Counted from the stretch's first letter, positions 1 to 12,122 are shown. The stretch: DNA of 64,000 nt from Allacma fusca (GCA_947179485.1 OX359245.1:66389067-66453066); one strand, 5' to 3'. Numbers and translations: made by a program. Notes: a model not told the origin generated them from the sequence alone.

Positions 1-1
1 A

Positions 2-1336
2 ACTCTACAAACCTACCTAAATCATTTTGCGGTAAATATTGCTAAATCCCGACGTCCATTAAGATACTGGATGTATGAAGGAATGGAGCATCTGATTTAT
101 GATATTAACAGAAACGTCGTATGGAACCGCGACGCTGAAGTCAGACAGAGACGAATAATGTTATTCCGTGAGGAATTCACGGCTATGCATTATTTTACTA
201 TCTCTGAACCTGAGGTCTTAACCGAGGGTGAAAATGACTTCATAATTCCTAGAGACTCTCAATTCCAGAGGGGAGACTTAGTCTTCCTCACCAACGCTAT
301 ACACTTTCCCACAGTAAATCTCACAGTGGTAATTTCTATCCCACGTGTGTTTACTGGAAGTGTAGCAGAGGACGTAGAAGTCCAAAACTGGAACACCAGA
401 CTCACAGGTCACTGTGAGGAAGGCCACCAATTTGGGGATGATGTTGTCATTGAGGACAATGACCCTCTGAAGAAGAGGAAGAATTTAGAGAGAGAATTGG
501 AGGCCTTCCTGGGTCCCGAAGGTATTTGGAAAAAGCCAATAGAGGATACATCCTTGTGTAAAAAAAGCAAAATGTCCATATATGAACTCGATACCACCGG
601 CTTATACACAAGCACGGGATCATCTCACAGAGGATTTTTACAGCTTCTTTTATGGCATATCTTAAATATCTCGAGACACCTAGGAATAGTATACACGGGA
701 GATACACCCGTGGAAAATAACCCTCACTCACACACAACGGAGGCTGTGGTAATTGAGGAAGTAGCGGAAAATGTATTACAAGAGGAAGAGATAGAGTTGG
801 CTGAGGAAGTTAAGGAACCTGAAACGCCTATAGTAAACACAGGCAGACCGGATCTTTTACTTACAATCGCGAAAGAGATGCCTACAGCCAGTCACACAAA
901 CATTTGGGGTGCAGGTTTACCACCTAGCTTGCCCACCATAACAAAGGAAATATTTAAATACTTAAATAAACCGGATGATGCGACAAAAAATACTAACGAG
1001 TTCCGGAATAATACCCCAGGTACATCAAAAGATTTTCCTAAAAGGAAAATAGCAGTTTCTAATTGGAATTGGGATATGGGGGATGGACCGAAACATCATC
1101 CTGTGCATGACGTTCCAGAAGTAAGGAATGGATTTTCTTTCATAAGAGAGGGATTCCCGTCAACCGCTAAAATACTCATGATAAATGCGGAATACAATCT
1201 ACCTGATATAGACCCACTAGAGACCTTAGAGGACGCTCTCGTCTTTGAGGCCATGGTTTATATCAACCCAGAAAATTCAGCTAACACATTTAGCATGAAT
1301 TTAGACCTAAGAGGGGGAACTCCAGAAATGGACTAA
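2..1336 (+). CDS. Glycoprotein-like ORF of a retrovirus-like element, 5' end outside window
   Basis: The reading frame is open from base 2, so the protein enters from outside the window; the first Met is at 71. About 230 residues align by eye with the ORF at 54027-54878. Shared blocks include QRRIMLFREE, VEVQNW/LEVQNW, VIEDNDPL, GPEGIWK and YELDTTGLYTS. Seen: an N-glycosylation-type NLT, paired Cys, and a hydrophobic stretch at about 632-690 (residues 188-205 from Met 71) followed by a long acidic tail of about 200 residues. That layout (ectodomain, membrane segment, cytoplasmic tail) is what an envelope protein would show, but I do not recognise a known fusion-protein family. The 54027 copy stops soon after the hydrophobic stretch. 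Function is inferred from layout and from the nearby reverse transcriptase. Confidence 0.5.
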   Translation, partial: TLQTYLNHFAVNIAKSRRPLRYWMYEGMEHLIYDINRNVVWNRDAEVRQRRIMLFREEFTAMHYFTISEPEVLTEGENDFIIPRDSQFQRGDLVFLTNAIHFPTVNLTVVISIPRVFTGSVAEDVEVQNWNTRLTGHCEEGHQFGDDVVIEDNDPLKKRKNLERELEAFLGPEGIWKKPIEDTSLCKKSKMSIYELDTTGLYTSTGSSHRGFLQLLLWHILNISRHLGIVYTGDTPVENNPHSHTTEAVVIEEVAENVLQEEEIELAEEVKEPETPIVNTGRPDLLLTIAKEMPTASHTNIWGAGLPPSLPTITKEIFKYLNKPDDATKNTNEFRNNTPGTSKDFPKRKIAVSNWNWDMGDGPKHHPVHDVPEVRNGFSFIREGFPSTAKILMINAEYNLPDIDPLETLEDALVFEAMVYINPENSANTFSMNLDLRGGTPEMD

Positions 1337-1548
1337 ACCATTAGTTGGTCTAGATACAGGGATACTCACGGAAGAACAAGTGAGCTATCATTAAGGAATC
1401 CCAGATCAAGTTACAAGTGCCAAGAATGTAGGGCAAACTTAAGTAGTGATTATTTCAGATTCGGACAATATCCCCATACGATATTCGAACCATCAGGGAA
1501 CAATGAATTGTCTGAATATTTTGACCAAGAAGAATTGCCTATAGCTAA
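1337..1548 (+). pseudogene. In-frame continuation of the preceding ORF after one TAA
   Basis: The frame of the glycoprotein-like ORF continues past the TAA at 1334-1336 without another stop as far as 1726. The part before the reverse-transcriptase piece contains a CxxC pair (KCQEC). It runs into the sequence EYFDQEELPIAK, after which homology to reverse transcriptase begins in another frame. The ORF that starts at 2069 is again in this same frame. The whole left edge may therefore once have been one long coding frame into which the reverse-transcriptase piece was placed. A single CAA-to-TAA change would explain the stop, but a genuine terminator cannot be excluded. Confidence 0.3.
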
Positions 1549-2103
1549 AGTCCCGTCATCATTGTTTTCAAAAAACCCAACGATAAGGGAGTCCGCAAAC
1601 CACGCATGGTTATTGATTTCCGATCACTCAACTCTATTACTAAGGCAATGCATTGGCCGTTACCCTCCATTGATGAAATTCTCCGCCGCTTGCAAAACCA
1701 GAAATATTTCTCCACACTCGACTTAGCGTCCGGGTTTCACCAAATAACTGTTGAGGAAAGCTCACGCGAAAAACTCAGTTTTATCACACGTAATGGACAG
1801 TATCAATATAAGGACATGCCATTCGGTACACGCAACTCACCCTCGCATTTTTGCCGGGTGATAGATGTTATTCTGGCTGATCTCAAATATAACACCGCTC
1901 TGGCATATGTTGATGACATTGTCATTCCTAGCCAAACCATTGACGAACATATTTCTAAACTGAGAAAAATCTTCATACGCTTCGCACAGCATAACCTCAA
2001 GTTTGAACCGACCAAATGCAAATTTGATTACGAAAAAATAGATCTCCTTGGTTTTACAATTACCGCATATGGAATCCAGCACTACGATAGAAATAGTCAA
2101 TGA
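1549..2103 (+). pseudogene. Ty3/gypsy-type reverse transcriptase fragment
   Basis: Recognisable reverse-transcriptase core of about 175 residues. It opens with SPVIIVFKKP and KPRMVIDFRSLN (fingers), then YFSTLDLASGFHQI with the first catalytic Asp, MPFGTRNSPSHF, and YVDDIVIPS, which is the catalytic YxDD box. It ends near LLGFTI, where the connection to RNase H should start. The frame is closed immediately upstream (TAA at 1546-1548), and protease, RNase H and integrase are absent. The homology stops abruptly at about 2077, inside the next ORF, so this is a truncated piece. The motifs are those of Metaviridae (Ty3/gypsy) pol. It is unlike the complete element at 32313-37426, whose corresponding box is HTDD. 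Confidence 0.85.
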
Positions 2104-3124
2104 AGAGGAAGAAAACGCTGAAATAAATCAAATCCCCATAAACGAAGTAATTAATACTATTGACTCAGAGTATGCAGATAATTCAAAGAACACTGAAAAT
2201 ATAGACGTAGTCAGTACAGATAACAGCAACACTGTAGAGGACGAATTTAAAATCCTTCTAGAACAACTTTTTCAAGCAGCACAAGAAGCCACGAGAACAT
2301 ACAACAAGTTAACTACTGACCATAATACCTTCCTACAAGCAGGAGATGTTATCAAAGCTAACGCTCTTCTCCCCAAAATCACAGTTTGCGAAGAGTTTCA
2401 TATTAAAATTTGGGCAAACTTCAAGAGGAGAGAAATTGAGTACAGACGCATATATCCCGGAAAGAAACTTACGTTTGACCATAGTCTTGTATCTTTCCGA
2501 CAGCAAGGAGGTCAACATCAACAGCAACTCCCCATAAATACTCGCACAAGGTTCATTAACCTGGACGAGTATAATAGACTCCTCAACATCCCTGAGACAC
2601 CCTTAAAACTTTTGCCTATCACTCAGCAGGAAATAGAGATTACCCTTGTTAGAGAGTTTAGACCATCCGAGATAAACAATCTACATTTCCCAGCAGGCTA
2701 TAAAACTACTATACCCCTGAAACAAAAGTTTGAGAAATTCATTGGAGACAATGGAGCCCCTGTTTTTGTTCAACAAAATCTCAATGTGGAACGAAAATTG
2801 TTAGCTCAGCTCACAACATATGCATTAGGGAACGAGCTATCTCCCTGTAGACTTGCATCAGTATCGAACTTAGAAGACGTGCATACATGTACTATACAAG
2901 AACTATATCAGGTTATTGATATGCACTTCTTCCATCAGTATAAACATCTATTTGCACCCCACGTGGACTTAGACGCCCACCGGCTGCGAATTATTAATAG
3001 ACAGCCCACGCAAATAAACTTTAAGCACAGTAGGCATCAGACTATCAGACGCACCAACACTGCTATAGAGCTAGCTAAAATTCAACGAAATTTACCCCGC
3101 ACCTCCACCATGTTAATTTATTAA
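2069..3124 (+). CDS. Uncharacterised ORF with acidic N-terminus, retroelement-associated
   Basis: An ORF of 351 codons from the Met at 2069 (the frame is open from 2048). It begins with a Ser/Thr and Glu-rich stretch (IEIVNEEEENAE), then has a helical-looking region around residues 60-130, then a region rich in basic and polar residues ending in SRHQTIRRTN. No Cys-knuckle, protease or integrase motif is visible. The 5' end overlaps the reverse-transcriptase fragment in another frame. The frame equals that of the ORF at 2-1336. A structural (Gag-like) role is possible from size and composition but cannot be shown. No clear match to the 50445-51296 ORF was seen by eye. Confidence 0.4.
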   Translation: MESSTTIEIVNEEEENAEINQIPINEVINTIDSEYADNSKNTENIDVVSTDNSNTVEDEFKILLEQLFQAAQEATRTYNKLTTDHNTFLQAGDVIKANALLPKITVCEEFHIKIWANFKRREIEYRRIYPGKKLTFDHSLVSFRQQGGQHQQQLPINTRTRFINLDEYNRLLNIPETPLKLLPITQQEIEITLVREFRPSEINNLHFPAGYKTTIPLKQKFEKFIGDNGAPVFVQQNLNVERKLLAQLTTYALGNELSPCRLASVSNLEDVHTCTIQELYQVIDMHFFHQYKHLFAPHVDLDAHRLRIINRQPTQINFKHSRHQTIRRTNTAIELAKIQRNLPRTSTMLIY

Positions 3125-4985
3125 TTGGTGCTATGGTTCGTAATGGGAGAAAAATGTAATGAAGCGCAGATTATGGAAATAAAATGGGAATATTAATGGA
3201 ATTGAGAGTGAGAGAGTGAGTTGATGGGGAAATGTGTAGTCGGCAGAGATGCACTTGCCTTGAAATGAGGGATTGCGGGCTTGTGTCTCAGCATACGAGA
3301 AATAAGACGCGTATGTGCGTATATGTAGTTACTCACAAGATATACTTTATTCATATATAGTGCGTAGATTTGATACACTTTGTTCGTCTCTTGCGTGTGC
3401 TCTTGCTTGTGTTCAGCACGAGATCTGGAATTCCTCTCTTCTTCGTACCTTCGGAGGCACGAGGTTTTATACGGAGGTGAGCACTCAAGAGCCCACCTCC
3501 AGTATTTTCTTTAGATTTCATTTTAACCAATAATAGTAAGTTATTGCAAGTACCTAGCGTATTTTTCGTACAAAGTTACTTCTTAACAATACATGTGTGT
3601 ACGCTAATGTTATTACTATATGTACTGAAGGTCATAAAACCAAATATCGGTTAACAACAGACGTTTTATTTCTTTATGTTGACATTTTGAATGACTTTTA
3701 TACCAAGCTTAATTGCAGAAGTTTGTTTTCAAAACTTGCTTCATTACTTAGCATCATGGATCGTAAAGCACATTATTTTATAAGGTCCGTGGTTTTATCT
3801 CCATGCTTATAAAATCTTTTGTAAGGATGGCCAGTATTTTTCTCTCCAAAATAAAACCCGGCGGTATTCCATAAGTTGAAGAAGTCATGGAGGGTACATA
3901 TACACTTAATGTTGAGATTTATGAGGTCATCAATGAACCAAAAGAGGAATGTTACGTATAGTAAATAACAGGTACAAATTAGGTTAGAACATTCTTAAAC
4001 ATTAACGTAAGCAATGACCTACGTTTCATAATTAATCAGTATAATAAATAGGAAATAACAGGAAATGAAGCAGCAGCAATTGATATGGGATTAAAACCAT
4101 GACTTCATCTGTCATGGGATGATCAATTGTTTGTTAAATAATCCCAGGTTAGCTTTGGGATTTGATTAGGTAGTATTAGAAGAGTCCAATTTAGACTTCA
4201 AGCTACAAATATCTCTAAGGATTGGGGCACGCTTTGCCAGGACTCTCTTTATCCGTGCTAAACACATTTGGCATCTGCCGTATTGCCGGAATTGGGGCAA
4301 AGACAATATAACCATACTCGGGAATACCCAGTTGATTTAGTGATCAGTGTATTAGTTATTAACGAGTATATCTCAAGTTAAAGAACTGTAAATTTCTCCA
4401 ATTTATTAAATAAAGACCCACAGGGGTTTTTAAGTTTTTTAACCTTTCTTTGACAGGGATTTTGAAATTTGTTGGCGCTTTTCAGGGAAATTTGCTACGC
4501 AAACAGGGAATTTTAGATTGGTTTACCTTATTTGGCAGAGAATTGACGTCTTGTAGGAAAATTGTTTTGGCCAACATTGATTTTGAAAATCGTTGACCTT
4601 TATTTTGGCAGGGATTTTTGAAATCGTTGAGGACCTCCACGTAGGGATTTAAAATTGAGCAGGGAAATTAAGAAATGATCTTCCAGGGAGATTTACAAAA
4701 ACTCGACCCTTACAAAACGAATTATATAGAGCAATCAATCAAGGTTTATTCAGCATATGATCCTTCACATTTAGAGATGGGACAAACCGAGCCCGTGGGA
4801 TACACCTAAGTCACTGCCCTTCATCTGAAGGGGTTTGTCAATGTAACAATGGGAGGCAAGAATGAAGAATTCTGAGCTCCAAGTACTTTTGTTTTTGAGT
4901 TGGGAAGATCATATTATTGTAATGAGAAATTTTGGCAATGAAATGCACGATCTTAGCGTTATGAAATACTTTTATTACCCGAGCT
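3125..4985. other. Gene-free stretch
   Basis: No convincing coding sequence. Around 4430-4700 there is an irregular series of 'cagggat/aattttga' phrases that recurs at about 10970-11160, so it is an old dispersed repeat. The 3390-3540 stretch is slightly GC-richer but has no supported function. Confidence 0.4.
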
Positions 4986-4990
4986 CTTAG

Positions 4991-5428
4991 GGGGCATGCA
5001 TAAATTATATAACGCTTAGACGGTCGGTGGTGGTTTTTCTTAACGTTACGCTAACGTTACGCACAGTAGGTAGTACCTTTGTACTCTTTTACGTAACGCA
5101 ATATTTGATTATACCCGATTTTAACGCGTAGGCATTCTTGCAATATTTAGTGAAAATATTTAGGAGCGAGGTTTAAATTGTAAGAATATATGCCTTCTCA
5201 CAGAATGCGATGTAACTATACTGGAATACAAGTTGGATTAACACAATAAGGTTAATGGGAGTATTCCGATATAATTTTAGCACTAATTATTTAAGTTATG
5301 CATAAATTAGTTATCATTGCGTTATGTATGATAGTGGGGGTTAGATGACAGCGTTACGTATGCGTTACTCGGGGTCGGAGGTGGTCCAAAATGTGGCAAA
5401 TTAGCGTTATATAATTTATGCATACCCA
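4991..5428. mobile_element. MITE with 25-bp inverted termini and CTTAG duplication
   Basis: The left end reads GGGGCATGCATAAATTATAT and continues AACGC. The reverse complement of the right end is TGGGTATGCATAAATTATAT, also followed by AACGC. Both ends are flanked by CTTAG (4986-4990 and 5429-5433), consistent with a 5-bp target duplication. There is no coding capacity in 438 bp. Near the left end, ACGTTACGCTAACGTTACGC forms a short tandem; the right interior has related GTTACGTATGCGTTAC. The superfamily is not decided. Confidence 0.8.
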
Positions 5429-5600
5429 CTTAGACCGAATATGGAAACATTAACACAAACTTCATCAGCATGTTTTCCTATAGATTTTTGTTTTACCAAC
5501 CTTGCTCGCTCGTATTGACTTATTTAGTCATCATCACGAATCTGAACGTACATATCTGCGTGACAAGTTTCTGACAGGGTCATTAAATTTACCAACAAAA

Positions 5601-6388
5601 TAGAGCATCACCCCGTGGAATATTTTAGGCCCGTGCCCGCCCGTGGCTCGTAACGTTTTACCCGTACCCGCCCGGCCCGAAATTAATGTTTATCGAAAAA
5701 GCCCGGCCCGGCCCGCAAAATTAAAAAAAGCCCGTAGCCCGCCCGTAAATACCATACATCTTAAATACTGAAAACTTTATTTTAAAATATTGGTGTTCTT
5801 GACTGTTACGTACAGTCGTTAAACTACCTTGTTTATTAAGAAGGCAATACAAAAGCTTATGCTGCTATTTCGGCTTTCGTAAGCACTGCTGGTGGCGTTC
5901 TTGAATTTATTACAATCTTAACTTCTGGATTCTTATTACAAATACTTGAACTACAAGCAGGATTCATCTTCTAGACTAAATGGAATTTTCCACAGTAATG
6001 AAGAGCAAATGAAACTTACTAAATAACAAAGGCAAGTATGCAAGAAAACTTTTCTTGCATACCTGTTTTTATTATTTAGTAACATTCGTACAGACGGGCG
6101 CGGGCCTAAAATATCCCACGAGGTGATGCTCTATCGTACAACAAGCCTTAGTTTGTTTGAAAGCTAAAATTGCAAACGTCTGAAATTCGTTCAAGTCATT
6201 CAAGTCTATGTACATTCACAACCGCTGCTCCTGCATTCACAACTAATGGAATTTCTCACGCGATGAAAAGACCGTACCCGCCCGTAACCCGTCAAACGTA
6301 ATATTTTTTACCCGTACCCGCTCGAAGCCCGTGCGGGCCGGGCTTTTTGCGGGCTTACCCGTAAATTTTAACCGCCCGAGATGCTCTA
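5601..6388. mobile_element. TAGAGCATC-ended non-autonomous element, copy A
   Basis: The outer ends are TAGAGCATC and GATGCTCTA, with subterminal arrays of CCCG-containing words (GCCCGGCCC, TACCCGC). A third end, the reverse complement of the left terminus, lies inside at about 6090-6133, so 5601-6133 looks like a complete unit joined to 255 bp of a related one. A second copy with the same three-ended structure lies in reverse orientation at 45538-46357. The target duplication is probably TA, as the TIR begins or ends with it. Confidence 0.8.
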
Positions 6389-8629
6389 GTATCCTTCACC
6401 ATCGAGACAATTTTCAGCTCGTAGTCCTGATGAATATTGTCAGAGACTTTCGTTAAATTTTTCAAGATCTTTACCACCTTTAAGATTTAATAGTTTTTAC
6501 CTAAAAATAAACACCTTGCGTTTTGGAATTGATTCGATTTGTAAAATTGAATAAACTTGCTAGTTCTCTACACAGATTTTGTGAAAATTACAATTAAGCA
6601 TTAAATAGTTCAATAAAAACTACGTTTTCGCCCTGTCTCGTTTGTTTGGTTTATTGTTTACTCGTGCTATTTTTATTTTCAAAATAGCTCGTTCTCGTAT
6701 TTTTTTAAAAACGATAATGAGACAAACTAGAATTTTAAACCAACGAGGCTGTTCAGGATTAGACATTTCAAAAAACCTGCATTAAGAGCATTAAGAGTCT
6801 CGCCAGCGAGTAATTTTGCCTGAGATTTTGTATCTCACCAAATCCTGTTTGCTTCAGGGCTTCTATGATTCCGCCAACGAGATATTTTGATGAACTTTTT
6901 AAAAAACGTTAGAACGTTTGACAGGATAATTTGAAACTGTTTTGTGAAAAGTATTTTGCACACGAATTTCAACAATTTCGTTGTGCAGCAACATATTATC
7001 TGTTAATCGGTTTTATATCCTAACAGGACACATTGGAGCTGTCTGAAATGCAAATTTTTGTATCCTAACCCGGCAATTGTTGTGTGAACTTACTCCGGGA
7101 ATTGTAAGCACAGTATTTTAAAATAAATTTGCATTAAACAAATATCCCGCATCTGGATAAACTATAAATTATCAAAACATTATGCTGTTGCATTCATTTG
7201 TACAATTAGACAAATGATGAGTTTGTTAAAAGGGCCTTCATGAGTTTCTTAATAAATAATAAAGGAAGTGTCATTGTTGTAACAATAAAATAGTTCAGCA
7301 ACTAAATTTTGAGAAACAATAAAGGGAAATTAGTAACGTTACGGATGCATTGTGGTAATTATTTGATTATAGTAACCTTATTAGAGACAATGACTGTCAG
7401 TGAATTTCGTATGTAGTAGCTTTCACGGATGGATACATATTAGCCCTGCCAGCCTGTGCTAAATGGATATGGCTTTAAACATTACATTACATACGTAATC
7501 CTGAGGAGTATTCAAGCACTCTAATTTACAAGAAATACTACCGATAGAAAAGTCAGAAGATATATACATAATTATTACTGGCACTATTCATGAAAAATTG
7601 GTCTTCTGCAGTGCTCCTAGTGTTCTTCCTTATTTACGCTATAAAATAGAGCAATGCCAATGTTTGGGAAATTTTGTTCTTGGACTGTCCCTTATTTTAC
7701 AAAATGTCTTAATTCGCTTCCCTTGTTGATTGTAATAGGGTTAAGATGACCTTGAAGACTTTTCCTTGTTCATTTGGCCGCCAACAAGCACAGGTCGTCC
7801 ATAAATCATTTGTGCAAATCCCCCATATTAGCTTGTGCTGCTTGCATTCACTATGTGTAGTGGTGGTAGTACCTGGAAAAGTTTTATAAACAGTTCATTT
7901 TGCGATTGTGGCTAGAGTAATTAAATTTATTCACTCAAAATTATTCCGTCGACAAATTTTTCAATGCGGTTAAAGGGCGATGTGCATAAAAATATTCTGG
8001 AATCGGAGTATAATAATTACATATCAACCTTCTATCTAGGTAATTATATGAAACCCAAAAACATCCAATAAAAATATCCATGAAATGTTTGAAATAATTT
8101 TGCGTATCTAATTTTATAAAATACCATCTAAAAAATTATTTTGACAATACATTGTGAATCAAGGAGTACCACGTTTCTCAATTGTTCCATTGTACATACA
8201 TAAACACTTAATGCATTGTGTAATTCCGGGTTACAGCTTACTCATAACTTTAGATTCATTTGTGGTGTCGACAATTACAATAGAAGTAAATTTCGGAGTG
8301 CGGGCGGAAAAAGGTTAATAAGTCGGTTTTAAAATTTGATGCCAGAATTTCATGATATAATTAGTATTAAATTTTTTGGATTTTAATTTTCAACGTCATA
8401 TTGTACAATAAACTTGACTCTGATAATTATCTTGACACTACGAGTCAAAGGAGTTACTGTAGATATCAGTTTAATGTTGCTACAGGTAATTACTACATAA
8501 ATAATTAATTTATTAGCGTTGGCAATTTAAAAATATAAACAAAATTTAATGGTGGACAGACTTTTTGGATGTTTTGAATTTGACGCGCAGGTAAAATCAA
8601 TTAACTAATACTGTAGCCAGTGACAAGGA
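6389..8629. other. Gene-free stretch
   Basis: AT-rich DNA without credible ORFs or clear elements. Several short stretches look like decayed repeat but I could not define their borders. Confidence 0.35.
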
Positions 8630-11167
8630 ATTCTGAGCTTCAAAGGGACTTCTTTTTTCCTAACGTATTTACAACAAATTTACAAAAGAATAAATAAATA
8701 TAACTCATTGGGATTACCGTTCATCTTTTTTCCCAGTTCAGCTTGAGTTTCAGGACATACATTTCCTAGGACTCATCGTCTGCAGCTGTTATTCTCGGCC
8801 ATTGGCGTTGAATTTTTTACCACTTTACCACTGCTGTGCGTTCTCAATATAAAATGGTTAGTGTCGATACCTGCAACAGAACAGGAAATTCAACATAATT
8901 ATTTCACAATTATAAGTTTAATGTTGGGATGACCAATAAGTTGTAGAGAAAAAAGTAAAAATTACGAAATTCAAAATCATATAAACCATATAACTTCTTT
9001 GTATTCTCATTTACAATCGAATCGATTAGGACTATTGGATTATTTGACTACAAAGTAGAAAAACTGAAATACTTCTAAGGAAATCCCACGGTTTGTAAAA
9101 GTTATATCAGAGTGAAATTTTGTGAGCTGTTAGTACTCTGTGTCAATGTACAAACGCACACGAAAGTTTGTGCCAGTTTGACCTTTTTTCGCCACTAATA
9201 GGTGGCCAAATTGTAATGTTCAAACATGAATTGTTACAGTCCCCCCTGCGCAATGTAATATTTTGTATGCTAATTTCCGTAAGAGAGAAAAAATTTGGAT
9301 TTCATCGAGAAAATTAGTTTTCATTGCAAATATTAGGAGACAGTTTGAATGTAAGAACATTTCACTTAAGTCAAGTTCAAGTAACCAATAAGGACCGCTA
9401 AAACAATGTACAGCTAACTCTTTCTACAACGTCTCTCCCTCCAACGAATCTTCGCCTTTTACCAGTATAATAGGAATCCCCCTGTGTATGTAATTACACA
9501 TATGTATATACATATTAAGCCATTAAAGACACCTCTTTTATGGCGTCACAAAAGTTCATGGAGTTGGGGTCTATTTGTTGATAAAGTTGTGTATAATATC
9601 GTCTTGTTATTACATATGTAAGTCTCTCACATTTGGAGTTTTGGTTTAACAAAGTTTGGTTTTAAACCCTGAAACAAGGGTTTCGTATAGCGAGAGCGTA
9701 CAGTAAATTCAAATAATTATTTCTGGAAGCAAGAACCTAAAATATGATCAATAAATGATGACTCATACGTGTTCACTTCAATATAATCCGAAGGTTTCCG
9801 GTTTCCCTTCAAGTTAAATCATTAACCTGTGGCACATTACAATGGCCTTTAGCTTTTGATACACCATCGTACTAACTTTGTAGCAATAGGAGATAAACTG
9901 CTGGTTTTTTTCAATTCTGGCGAGGTTTTCTTACACTTACAAGACAATTGCAAGTCATTTTTTGCAGTAATTATTACTATGACGTCTTGCTAATTCTACA
10001 CCATAGTAATTGCCTGTCACAAGAGTCTGTTATCACATGTAGTTCTTCGATTATTGCCATTTGACAATAATTTTAACCTCTGGACTGTCTGGATTTTACA
10101 GTGTAATTTGTCTTTCTGTTATTTCGTATTGGAACGAATATTTCAATATTATTATAAATACAAAATAACTGCAATTTTTGACTTTTTTTTATGTCCAATG
10201 GTATCTATCACTGCATGATTAGCACTGTTCTTTTTCTATTGTGTGTGAACTAGCGAAAGTGACACTGAAGGGTAATTTTAGTGTTTCAATTATTCTGTGA
10301 ACTCAATAGTGTTAACTTCAGCTTTACTCACAACGGAAATTTTTTCCAAGTCATTTGTTCCTACAATAGACAAGAGGTTACAACGGCCAAAGCTCACTTA
10401 CAAATGAATAGTACATTTAGCAGACTTGCTGCTTTGTGTATGAATGCTTCCTTTGTTCTAGTAATTGAAAACTGGAGACACTTGAGTTGCTGTATTTTCA
10501 GAAAGCCGCTCCCACGAGCTAGGTCACATATGTACACTGTAATTACTAATGCATACGTGCATCGATTCACTTATTGTAAGTGAGACCCTCCGGAAATGAG
10601 CAGGAGCTACATAATTACCAGTTTTCCCCACCGAGCAAGGGCCAGTAAATAAATAAATATATTCGGAGCAAATACATGCAGACAAATGTGTATATCATGA
10701 ATGGGTAGGGATCGGTTTTAAAACTGGATAAGATTTCTTTAATTTTTCAATTTTATTGTCAAGGTTCTTGGAACAATGTTCAAGAAGCAAATAAAGTTGG
10801 ATGCTACAACCCAAGTGTGGAACCTTTTTTGACAATAATCCGCCTGCATGTTATTGTATATGCCAGAGTAAACAACTTAGACTTTTACAATGTAGAGGAA
10901 TATTAAAAGCAATAAATTTTGGCACTTCTAGACAGGGGTCGGATTTTCGTGGGAAGACGGGAAGATTCTTCCTGGGGAACTTTTTTTTTCCGCAGGGAAA
11001 ATCTCAAAGGAAAGGAATAATGTTTTGTGAACAAGGATTTTAGAATTTGTTGGTGGGTTGAATCAAGGAAATTTTGCATGAAACATTGATTTTTTGATTA
11101 GTTGAACTTATTTGGCAGGGATGTGCATGGGATTTTGTGAATCCATAAATTTGACATTTTGCGAAAG

Positions 11168-11309
11168 GTTAGGACTATGGTCCTTTGGTCTGGTCTGGTC
11201 CTGATACTGGACCAATTGCATCTGGTCTGGTCCAAGTGTTAGACCAGACCGGACCAGATCAATAACGGACCATTATAAATGGTCTGGACAAGACCATTGG
11301 CATCCCTAG
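11168..11309. mobile_element. GGTCTGGTC-motif inverted-repeat element
   Basis: A cluster of GGTCTGGTC and ACTGGACC words switches to the complementary GACCAGACC and GGACCAGAT in the second half, giving a foldback structure. The ends are TAGGAC on the left and CATCCCTA on the right, partly complementary. No target duplication was confirmed. Confidence 0.45.
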
Positions 11310-11559
11310 GTGAGGATCTCCTCAGAGAATATGTACATTTCTATGCTCTCATACCCCTGTGGCATGTAATTCTCTCATAGCGTCAAAAAACGGTGTTGTT
11401 GAAAGAAGTCGAATGTAAATGTACCCTTGAATCCAGCAAAAACGGATATCAAAAGAATTGAAAGTCAAACTGAAATAATTAAGGAAGATTTTCATGGGGC
11501 ACATGTCATGAAAGTTGTTTCCCTGTCATGAAAGATGAAAATACATATGGTCTTTCCAG

Positions 11560-11905
11560 TTACATTTGGTTTTAATTATATTCCGACAAATACAATATTT
11601 GTGAGGTTTTTCCTTCGTATATGTAGCAATATGCTTTGCCAAGTGGAAACACTAGCAGCAAATACGACATTTGTAGGGTTTTCCCCAGTGTGAGCTTTAT
11701 AGTGAGCATTGATGCTTCATTTAGGTCGGAATCCGGAGGCTCGAAATGTTTGTATTTGTAAGGCCGTCCTGAGTGTGGGCTCTTATACGTGTAGTTTGTT
11801 CACTTTTAGTGAGAATTTTAGAACAGTGTTTGAATTTAAATGTAGATTTGTGTTTCGAAGCCATTTTTACCTGCAGACGATATGATTGTAATTTAAATGA
11901 CGATT
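11560..11905 (-). pseudogene. Decayed C2H2 zinc-finger fragment
   Basis: On the minus strand, phrases of the TGEKPYKC linker and His-finger spacing are recognisable in several frames (for example the complement of 'acatttgtagggttttcccc'), with no open frame. The same fragment is present at 25230-25575 and 37590-37925. Confidence 0.5.
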
Positions 11906-12122
11906 TCTACGTGCACAACGTAGTTAATTTTAACGGCGATGCATTTACTGGTTCTGATGTATATCTGTAATTATTTAGTAATTTATTTCACTTTTATAGA
12001 AGGATTTTATGAATATAGAATTATTTTTCTAGTACACTCTAGATTGGGAAAGAAAAGCTAAAAAGAAGACTGGGACTGTGCATTAAGCAGGACACTGTTA
12101 TGAAATTATCATCTCGCCAACG

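Larger units (their letters stand above)
8630..12122. repeat. Large paralogous block, copy 1 (left part)
   Basis: The sequence recurs in diverged form elsewhere. 8640-9900 matches 57725-58060 and 61900-62720 (shared GCTGTGCGTTCTC and ATTTCACTTAAGT). 9950-12110 matches 22640-26290 and 30230-38600 (shared TGAAATAATTAAGGAAGATT and TTTTCATGGG with copy 3). The block continues after the Transib insertion at 17504-18200. The block carries decayed zinc-finger sequence but no intact gene. Confidence 0.6.

Noticed and set aside
5601..6388. Telomere-like or CRISPR-like array from repeated CCCG words
   Set aside because: Words are irregularly spaced and inverted at the two ends of a transposon; no equal spacers.
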